From positions 1 to 11,098 of the forward strand of contig JAISSL010000097.1 in assembly GCA_031273145.1 (NCBI GenBank): a stretch of 11,098 bases of DNA. The letters run 5' to 3'. This DNA is from Zoogloeaceae bacterium. GTDB taxonomy: Bacteria; Pseudomonadota; Gammaproteobacteria; Burkholderiales; Rhodocyclaceae. The notes beneath the pieces are model-generated. The model worked only from the letters and a program-made list of their open reading frames with translations, was not told the DNA's origin and searched no databases. Shown piece by piece: positions 6,258 to 11,098 of this stretch (its first letter is position 1; every line of letters starts with the position of its first letter). The position numbers and the translations under genes are program-made.

Positions 6258-6887
6258 ATGGGCACCATAAAATGTGGTTTTTGGGTCACCAAATTCATCA
6301 TAACACCCGATGAATTTGGCGACTTTTTGCGGCTATGCGACAAATACACAATCAAATTTTTTCTGCCAACGCTCGAAAACCCACAACATTCTCTGAGCGA
6401 AGTTCTGCAAGCATACACGATGTTTTACGAAACATATACGGCAGTTGAAAGACCAAAAAAATGTCGTCGTAGCTTTGTCTATTCAATGCTCATCGAATTT
6501 GAGAAATACAAATCAGGCTTTCATCTAGTGGAAGATGACGTTTGGTTCCCTTATCATGGCGAGTGGGCAAAAGACAAAATCCCGTTTTTAGAAATGTCTT
6601 TTCCAAAAGGACATGCGGTGGACTACAAAGATGAAAAGGGAGAATATTTTGTCTTTGAGGACATCAATAAACATCGACCAGAGATGTACCCAATCTTTGA
6701 GGCATTAAGCAACCATATAAAGCAATTCACAAAACCGTTCCGCTTTGAGAGTTTCGATGATGACAAAATGAAGGAGAAAAAAACGCCCGTCCGCATTAGC
6801 CGACAAGCCTCTGAAGATTTTGCCAGAAGTTGGCTTTTCCGAGACAATCAACTGAACATGAAGAGTTTTGTAAAAAAAGGCGCATGA
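6258..6887 (+). CDS. Hypothetical 209-aa cytosolic protein paired with the XAC2610-like gene
   Basis: I do not recognise the family. The product has no signal peptide or membrane helix, is rich in Lys, Phe and acidic residues, and has conspicuous aromatic clusters (DDVWFPYHGEWAKD at 93-106, EYFVFEDINKHRPEMYPIF at 129-147). The C-terminus is basic and polar. A strong ribosome-binding site (AGGAG, 7 nt from ATG at 6258) supports the start. The gene begins 27 nt after the XAC2610-like gene with no terminator between, so the two form an operon under the promoter at 5146. Its AT-rich codon use matches its partner and differs from yidC next door. A role as a second immunity or accessory protein is possible but rests on context only. 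Confidence 0.75.
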   Translation: MGTIKCGFWVTKFIITPDEFGDFLRLCDKYTIKFFLPTLENPQHSLSEVLQAYTMFYETYTAVERPKKCRRSFVYSMLIEFEKYKSGFHLVEDDVWFPYHGEWAKDKIPFLEMSFPKGHAVDYKDEKGEYFVFEDINKHRPEMYPIFEALSNHIKQFTKPFRFESFDDDKMKEKKTPVRISRQASEDFARSWLFRDNQLNMKSFVKKGA

Positions 6888-6925
6888 CCATGTTGCGACT
6901 ACCATGCCCGAATGATGGGTTCTGG

Positions 6926-6959
6926 AAAAATTTTAGCGGGCGACAATATGCCGCCCGCT
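6926..6959 (-). terminator. Terminator of the rpmH-rnpA-yidD-yidC operon, possibly bidirectional
   Basis: A perfect 8-bp stem (AGCGGGCG at 6935-6942 with CGCCCGCT at 6952-6959) with a 9-nt loop lies 8 nt past the yidC stop. On the minus strand it is followed by AAAATTTTT, a usable U-tract. On the plus strand the hairpin is preceded by the A-tract and followed by TGCTCTTT, so it may also stop transcripts from the 209-aa gene. Confidence 0.75.
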
Positions 6960-6966
6960 TGCTCTT

Positions 6967-8712
6967 TCAGGAAACCTTGCTGTCGTTTGCGGCCTGCGTC
7001 CGCTTGACCCGATAAGCCGGGTCAAGCATCCGGTTGATCTGCCACTGCTGCGCGATGGAAAGCAGGTTATTGACCACCCAGTACAGCACCAGCCCCGCCG
7101 GGAAGAAAAAGAACATGATCCCGAACATCAGCGGCATAATCATCATCATCCTGGCCTGCATGGGATCGGGCGGCGTCGGGTTCAGGCGAATCTGCACGAA
7201 CATCGAAGCCATCATGATGACCGGCAGAACATAATAAGGATCGGCCACCGACAAATCCGTGATCCAGAACATCCACGGCGCGCCGCGCATTTCCACCGCC
7301 CCCAGCAGCACCCAGTAAAGCGCAATGAATACCGGAATCTGCACCAGAATCGGCAGGCAGCCCCCCAGGGGATTCACCTTTTCCGTCTGGTAGAGCTTCA
7401 TCATCTCCTGATTCATCCTGGCCTTGTCGTCGGCATAGCGTTCCTTCAACTGCATCAGGCGAGGCGTCAGCACGCGCATCTTCGCCATAGAGCGATAGGA
7501 AGCGGCGGAAAGCGGATAGAAAATCAGTTTAATCAACACGGTCAACACGATGATAGACCAGCCCCAGTTGCCCACCAGCTTGTTGATGAACTCCAGCACC
7601 CAGAAAATCGGCGCGGCAATGATGTGCAGCCAGCCGTAATCCACCACCAGATCAAGCCCCGGCGCAACCGCCTTCAAGGCGGATTGTTCCTGCGGCCCGG
7701 CAAAAAGCGGGACGCTGATGCTGCCCGTCTCTCCCGGCGCAATGCGCTCGACCGGCAAGATCACCCCGGCTCTGAATAAATCGCGCTTATCTTTCGTCTG
7801 CCCAATCTTGCCCATGAAAAACTCCCGCAAGGTATCCCCTTGCGGCACCCAGGCCGCGACAAAATAATGCTGCACCATCGCCAGCCAGCCATCGCTGGCC
7901 TGCTTCACAAATTTGGCCTCGTCCTTGGCAATGTCGCCATAGGCGACTTTCTGGTACTTCCCGGTATCGGTATAGACCGCCGCGCCGGTAAAAGTGACGA
8001 GCAGGAAAGAATCCGTCCCCGGACTTTCGCCATCGCGCTGCAACTGAAAATAGGCATCCGGCGTCAAGGGCGTATCCCTGCCGTTTTCAATCTCCCAGCG
8101 CACGTCAATCAGATAAGAACCGCGCCGAAAGGTATACACCTTGGTGGCGCGAACGCCGCTCATTTCAGGCGCGGCAAGGCGAACTTCCAGCGTATCGGCG
8201 CCTTCCGCCAACTCGCGCGGCCCAGGCAAGGCCACCAGCAAGTCGGTGTGATTGGGAAGCCTGCCTTCCTTGCCGCCAATCAGGCCGCTCTGCGCGCTGT
8301 AATAATGGTCGTCGGAAAAAAGCGTGAAAGGTTCTTTCTCCCCGCCCTCGCTTTTATCCTTGCCATTCGCCGGATACGCCTTTAAACCAAGCCAGACCAG
8401 ATCGCCGCCCCGAGTGGAAATTTCAGCGCGCACCAGATCGGTCGACACAAAAATGCTTTCCGCCGGTATCTCTTCAGGCAAATCGGTTATTCGCATATCC
8501 GGCTGCGGCTCCGTCGCGCCGCGCAAATTGCTCGCCGCTTGCGGAATCAATGCGTCATCCGCGCTCAGACGCGCCGCGACAGGCGAGTTATCGAAAAGAG
8601 CAGGAACAGGTGTAGCGGGCGCGGGCGGCTTTTGCGCCTGCGTCCAGGCATCCCAGAGCGAGAACAGGGAGAGCAAAAAAACGCCAAGCAGCATCAAACG
8701 ACGGATATCCAT
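6967..8712 (-). CDS. yidC: Membrane protein insertase YidC
   Basis: YidC inserts and folds inner-membrane proteins, alone or with SecYEG. The 581-aa product has the proteobacterial layout: an N-terminal membrane anchor (residues 5-20), a low-complexity Pro/Ala linker (28-38), a large periplasmic beta domain (about 55-345), and the conserved Oxa1 core from about 360. The core has the loop SMAKMRVLTPRLMQLKERYADD, VNPLGGCLPILVQIP (446-460) and FFFFPAGLVLYWVVNNLL (534-551). The positively charged groove residue (Arg366 of E. coli) is Lys395 here, in VLIKLIFYPL, a substitution I believe occurs in other betaproteobacteria. AAGGTGG precedes the ATG. It is the last gene of the rpmH cluster, ends at a clear terminator, and is not followed by mnmE as it often is. 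Confidence 0.97.
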   Translation of the reverse strand: MDIRRLMLLGVFLLSLFSLWDAWTQAQKPPAPATPVPALFDNSPVAARLSADDALIPQAASNLRGATEPQPDMRITDLPEEIPAESIFVSTDLVRAEISTRGGDLVWLGLKAYPANGKDKSEGGEKEPFTLFSDDHYYSAQSGLIGGKEGRLPNHTDLLVALPGPRELAEGADTLEVRLAAPEMSGVRATKVYTFRRGSYLIDVRWEIENGRDTPLTPDAYFQLQRDGESPGTDSFLLVTFTGAAVYTDTGKYQKVAYGDIAKDEAKFVKQASDGWLAMVQHYFVAAWVPQGDTLREFFMGKIGQTKDKRDLFRAGVILPVERIAPGETGSISVPLFAGPQEQSALKAVAPGLDLVVDYGWLHIIAAPIFWVLEFINKLVGNWGWSIIVLTVLIKLIFYPLSAASYRSMAKMRVLTPRLMQLKERYADDKARMNQEMMKLYQTEKVNPLGGCLPILVQIPVFIALYWVLLGAVEMRGAPWMFWITDLSVADPYYVLPVIMMASMFVQIRLNPTPPDPMQARMMMIMPLMFGIMFFFFPAGLVLYWVVNNLLSIAQQWQINRMLDPAYRVKRTQAANDSKVS

Positions 8713-8764
8713 GAACCACCTTCAATTCAAAACTTCAGAGAACGACAAAACATTGCCAAAACGC

Positions 8765-8980
8765 TCATTCGACCGGATCATACCCGCCCCGATTCCACGG
8801 GTGGCAACGACCAAGACGACGAAGCGCAAACCATATGCCTTGATACGCGCCGTATTTTCGCACCGCATCCCGCGCATATTCGGAACAAGTTGGATGAAAA
8901 CGGCAATTGCGTCCCAGCCAAGGGCTGATGGCAAGGCTGTAGCCATGCAGCAGACCCAGAAGAATACGCGCTGCGCTCAT
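8765..8980 (-). CDS. yidD: Membrane protein insertion efficiency factor YidD
   Basis: YidD is a small membrane-associated protein found between rnpA and yidC that helps YidC-dependent insertion. The 71-aa product carries the family signature: an amphipathic N-terminal helix (residues 4-18), [19 protein letters not shown] (18-36), and the C-terminal [14 protein letters not shown] (57-70), with the conserved Cys at 26, 32 and 59. The ATG at 8980 overlaps the rnpA stop (ATGA), so translation is probably coupled. A longer frame to 9106 exists, but its extra 42 residues are rnpA read out of frame. Confidence 0.96.
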   Translation of the reverse strand: MSAARILLGLLHGYSLAISPWLGRNCRFHPTCSEYARDAVRKYGAYQGIWFALRRLGRCHPWNRGGYDPVE

Positions 8981-9369
8981 GGCTTTTGCGGACGGGTAGC
9001 TTGCTGGCTGGCGGCCTTGGTCAGCAACTGCGAAATCTCCGCGACCAGTTCCTGCCGCATGGCGCGATCCGGCTTGGGTATCTTTGTAGCCAGCCTGAGC
9101 ACCCAATCCCGAGATGGCAGCGATACGCGCATCTGTCTGAACGTCTCCCGCGCCACGCGCTTGATCGTGTTTCGCCCGACCGCCCGACGCATGAATTTCT
9201 TGCCGATGACCAGCCCAAGCCGCGCTTCTCCGGCTTCCGTTCTTTCCGCGCCATAGTGCAGCAGAAAACGGGCGCTTCGCAACGCCCGCTTGAAGCCGAA
9301 CACAGCCGCATAGTCATCGGCCTGCAACATGCGGCAGGAACGGGGAAAAGACTGGGGGGCGGGATTCAT
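8977..9369 (-). CDS. rnpA: Ribonuclease P protein component
   Basis: RnpA is the basic protein subunit that helps the RNase P RNA bind and process pre-tRNA leaders. The 130-aa product has the expected features: the N-terminal aromatic FxxxF-like region ([13 protein letters not shown], 20-32), the central strand [17 protein letters not shown] (51-67), and the RNR signature [14 protein letters not shown] (65-78). The C-terminal tail (118-130) is polar and variable. The ribosome-binding site is weak (AGGTTCTGAA before ATG). It lies 44 nt after rpmH and overlaps yidD by 4 nt, the standard arrangement. Confidence 0.95.
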   Translation of the reverse strand: MNPAPQSFPRSCRMLQADDYAAVFGFKRALRSARFLLHYGAERTEAGEARLGLVIGKKFMRRAVGRNTIKRVARETFRQMRVSLPSRDWVLRLATKIPKPDRAMRQELVAEISQLLTKAASQQATRPQKP

Positions 9370-9413
9370 TTCAGAACCTGCGAAAAAATCGCCATCCGCA
9401 AGACGACATTAGG

Positions 9414-9548
9414 TCAGGGCGCCAGACGATGCCGGCCTTTGGCGCGCCGCGCCGCGATCACCTTGCGACCGCCCTTGGTACGCATTCTGACCAGAAAACC
9501 ATGCGTCCGCTTGCGACGCACGACTGAGGGTTGATAAGTACGTTTCAT
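9414..9548 (-). CDS. rpmH: 50S ribosomal protein L34
   Basis: A 44-aa very basic protein that reads from [10 protein letters not shown] through [11 protein letters not shown] and [19 protein letters not shown], an unmistakable L34. A good ribosome-binding site (GGAGT, about 8 nt before ATG) supports the start. L34 is a late-assembling protein of the large subunit bound to 23S rRNA. It is first in rpmH-rnpA-yidD-yidC and has a perfect TATAAT about 30 nt upstream. dnaA, often divergent from rpmH, is absent; a tRNA and mnmG occupy that side. Confidence 0.98.
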   Translation of the reverse strand: MKRTYQPSVVRRKRTHGFLVRMRTKGGRKVIAARRAKGRHRLAP

Positions 9549-9577
9549 GGCACACTCCTTGTGGCACAAAATGTTAA

Positions 9578-9583
9578 ATTATA
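9578..9583 (-). promoter_or_regulatory. -10 element of the rpmH operon promoter
   Basis: The minus strand carries a perfect TATAAT about 30 nt upstream of the rpmH ATG. The -35 would fall inside the T-arm of tRNA-Arg, where only a poor hexamer (TTCCTG at 17-nt spacing) is found. The tRNA and rpmH promoter therefore overlap physically, and read-through from the tRNA is possible. Confidence 0.5.
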
Positions 9584-9591
9584 CACGGAAA

Positions 9592-9663
9592 TCCCCTCGA
9601 CAGGAATCGAACCTGTATTTAGCGCTTAGGAGGCACTCGTTCTATCCATTGAACTACGAGGAG
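9592..9663 (-). tRNA. tRNA-Arg (anticodon CCU)
   Basis: Read on the minus strand, the acceptor stem CTCCTCG pairs with CGAGGGG (one T-G pair), the anticodon stem AGTGC/GCGCT encloses loop CTCCTAA with anticodon CCU, and the T-arm is ACAGG-TTCGATT-CCTGT. The discriminator is A. The CCA end is not encoded: TTT follows. It reads the rare AGG codon. It sits between mnmG and rpmH, pointing towards rpmH. Confidence 0.92.
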
Positions 9664-9698
9664 GCAGAGTTCCTGCGGACAGGTATTGCGGATGGCAA

Positions 9699-9727
9699 TT
9701 GTCCTTACGGACGGCGAAGCCTATCAC
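9699..9727 (+). promoter_or_regulatory. Weak candidate promoter for mnmG
   Basis: TTGTCC (9699-9704) and TATCAC (9722-9727) are each 4 of 6 to consensus and are 17 nt apart, about 50 nt before the mnmG ATG. A small dyad GTCC-TTAC-GGAC overlaps the -35. A second, isolated TAAAAT lies at 9737-9742. Either could serve mnmG; neither is strong. Confidence 0.25.
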
Positions 9728-9775
9728 AAATTACCGTAAAATCTCATATTTTTCTTTTTCGGGCGGCGCTGTTCG

Positions 9776-11098
9776 ATGCTTTTTCCGAGTCGTTTTGATG
9801 TCATTGTAGTGGGGGGCGGCCATGCCGGGACGGAGGCCGCGCTTGCCGCTGCGCGCATGGGTTGTGCCACGCTGTTGCTCACGCACAATCTGGAGACGCT
9901 GGGCGCGATGAGCTGCAATCCTTCCGTGGGCGGGATAGGCAAGGGGCATCTGGTAAAAGAGGTTGACGCGCTGGGCGGGGCGATGGCGGCAGCGACGGAT
10001 GAGGCGGGTATTCAGTTTCGGGTGCTCAATCGTTCCAAGGGACCTGCGGTACGAGCGACCCGCGCTCAGGTGGATCGCATCCTGTATCGGCGGGCGATTC
10101 GGCATCGTCTGGAAAATCAGGCCAATCTCACCCTTTTTGCCATGCCGGTTGAGGATATTGAAGTTACGGGCGGGCGAATTACCGGGGTCAAGGCGCAGTC
10201 GGACATCCGTTTTGAGGCGTCTGCCGTGGTGCTGACTGCCGGCACTTTTTTGAATGGTTTGATTCATGTGGGCTTGTCCAGCTACAGCGGCGGACGGATG
10301 GGGGATGCGGCCAGTCTGGCACTGGCGAATCGCTTGAAGGAATTGAAGCTGCCGCAGGGACGCCTCAAAACCGGCACGCCGCCCCGGCTGGATGGGCGAA
10401 CCATTGATTTTTCCAGAATGGAAGCGCAGCACTCGGATACGCCATTGCCGGTTTTTTCCTTTCTGGGGGATGCGGCGCGGCATCCGGCGCAGCGTCCCTG
10501 TTGGGTGACGGCAACCAATGCCGAGACGCACGCCATCATCCGCGCCAATCTGGATCGCTCGCCGATGTATACCGGCGTGATCGAAGGGGTGGGGCCGCGC
10601 TACTGTCCTTCCATTGAGGATAAGGTGCATCGCTTTGCCAACCGGGAAAGCCACCATGTGTTTCTGGAACCCGAAGGGCTGGAGACGCATGAAATCTATC
10701 CGAACGGAATTTCCACGAGCCTGCCGTTCGATGCGCAGCTTTCTCTGGTGCGCTCCATCCGGGGACTGGAGCATTGCCATATCCTGCGACCGGGCTATGC
10801 CATTGAATACGATTTTTACGACCCTTCCGCGCTTTCGCCTTCACTGGAAACGCGGGCGATTGCCGGCCTCTTTTTTGCGGGGCAGATCAACGGGACGACC
10901 GGCTATGAAGAGGCGGCGGCGCAAGGCTTGCTGGCGGGCATGAATGCGGCCTTTTATACGCAGGGAAAACCCGCCTGGAATCCGCGCCGGGACGAAGCCT
11001 ATCTGGGCGTCCTGGTGGATGACCTGATTACCCGTGGCATCTCCGAGCCTTACCGGATGTTTACCAGCCGCGCCGAATATCGCTTGCAGTTGCGCGAG
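9776..11098 (+). CDS. mnmG: tRNA uridine-5-carboxymethylaminomethyl modification enzyme MnmG (5' part)
   Basis: MnmG (GidA) works with MnmE to install the carboxymethylaminomethyl group on U34 of tRNAs reading NNA/NNG codons, using FAD, NADH and a folate donor. The window holds the first 441 residues, in one open frame to the right edge; full-length proteins have about 630. The FAD-binding motif is [14 protein letters not shown] (9-22). Cys47 (MSCNPSVGG) and Cys277 ([11 protein letters not shown]) are at the same numbers as the E. coli catalytic residues. Further conserved blocks are [12 protein letters not shown] (306-317) and [20 protein letters not shown] (364-383). The ATG at 9776 gives the usual N-terminus for this family, although no clear Shine-Dalgarno sequence is seen. 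It is divergent from tRNA-Arg and rpmH. Confidence 0.97.
   Translation, partial: MLFPSRFDVIVVGGGHAGTEAALAAARMGCATLLLTHNLETLGAMSCNPSVGGIGKGHLVKEVDALGGAMAAATDEAGIQFRVLNRSKGPAVRATRAQVDRILYRRAIRHRLENQANLTLFAMPVEDIEVTGGRITGVKAQSDIRFEASAVVLTAGTFLNGLIHVGLSSYSGGRMGDAASLALANRLKELKLPQGRLKTGTPPRLDGRTIDFSRMEAQHSDTPLPVFSFLGDAARHPAQRPCWVTATNAETHAIIRANLDRSPMYTGVIEGVGPRYCPSIEDKVHRFANRESHHVFLEPEGLETHEIYPNGISTSLPFDAQLSLVRSIRGLEHCHILRPGYAIEYDFYDPSALSPSLETRAIAGLFFAGQINGTTGYEEAAAQGLLAGMNAAFYTQGKPAWNPRRDEAYLGVLVDDLITRGISEPYRMFTSRAEYRLQLRE

Noticed and set aside
4661..6966. tRNA-Leu as an integration site with a duplicated 3' end beyond the AT-rich unit
   Set aside because: I looked for a copy of the T-arm/acceptor sequence near 5110-5230 and 6888-6966 and found none; no integrase is present.
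8324..9256. 310-codon plus-strand frame over yidC, yidD and rnpA
   Set aside because: It crosses three well-supported minus-strand genes and has no ribosome-binding site or domain signal.
9731..10780. 349-codon minus-strand frame opposite mnmG
   Set aside because: mnmG on the plus strand matches E. coli MnmG through the whole interval; the opposite frame is a shadow.
1..11098. CRISPR array, insertion sequence or DnaA box cluster
   Set aside because: No regularly spaced repeats, no transposase-like protein with terminal inverted repeats, and no good match to the DnaA box were seen by eye.

Overview
The window looks like a chromosomal segment of a proteobacterium, most likely a betaproteobacterium; the order cannot be fixed from this sequence. 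The evidence is protein-level resemblance (trigger factor, ClpP, ClpX, YidC, RnpA, L34 and MnmG are all of the beta/gammaproteobacterial type, and YidC has Lys in place of the E. coli groove Arg) and the gene orders tig-clpP-clpX and rpmH-rnpA-yidD-yidC. Core genes are fairly GC-rich. The block at about 5150-6890 is clearly AT-richer.

Layout from left to right. (1) 62-1211, minus strand: a short accessory string directly downstream of clpX. It holds a 42-codon ORF, a 125-aa beta-rich protein of unknown family and a 202-aa SMI1/KNR4 (SUKH-like) protein. This is an immunity-type set placed where many related genomes carry lon. (2) 1221-4515, minus strand: clpX, clpP and tig, the core protein-folding and proteolysis operon. 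Transcription runs tig to clpP to clpX and may continue into the accessory string. (3) 4573-4784: a divergent regulatory region with a long dyad, then tRNA-Leu(UAG) on the plus strand with its own terminator. (4) 4785-5231: no intact large gene. It holds a 30-aa hydrophobic ORF, a broken C-terminal remnant of a PstS-like substrate-binding protein (4952-5110), and a strong promoter with a dyad at the start point. (5) 5232-6887, plus strand: a two-gene AT-rich unit encoding an exported XAC2610-like protein and an unrecognised 209-aa cytosolic protein. (6) 6926-9548, minus strand: a terminator, then yidC, yidD, rnpA and rpmH, the conserved origin-proximal membrane-insertion and ribosome/RNase P cluster. 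(7) tRNA-Arg(CCU) on the minus strand, then mnmG on the plus strand, running off the right edge.

The core genes work in linked processes. Trigger factor folds nascent chains and ClpXP degrades tagged or damaged ones. L34, the RNase P protein, YidD and YidC supply a ribosomal protein, tRNA maturation and membrane insertion. MnmG modifies tRNA wobble uridines. Into this background two separate accessory sets with an immunity-protein flavour have been inserted, one SUKH-like and cytosolic, the other XAC2610-like and exported. No cognate toxin is visible in the window. The most interesting material is in these two sets and in the broken DNA between tRNA-Leu and the second set.
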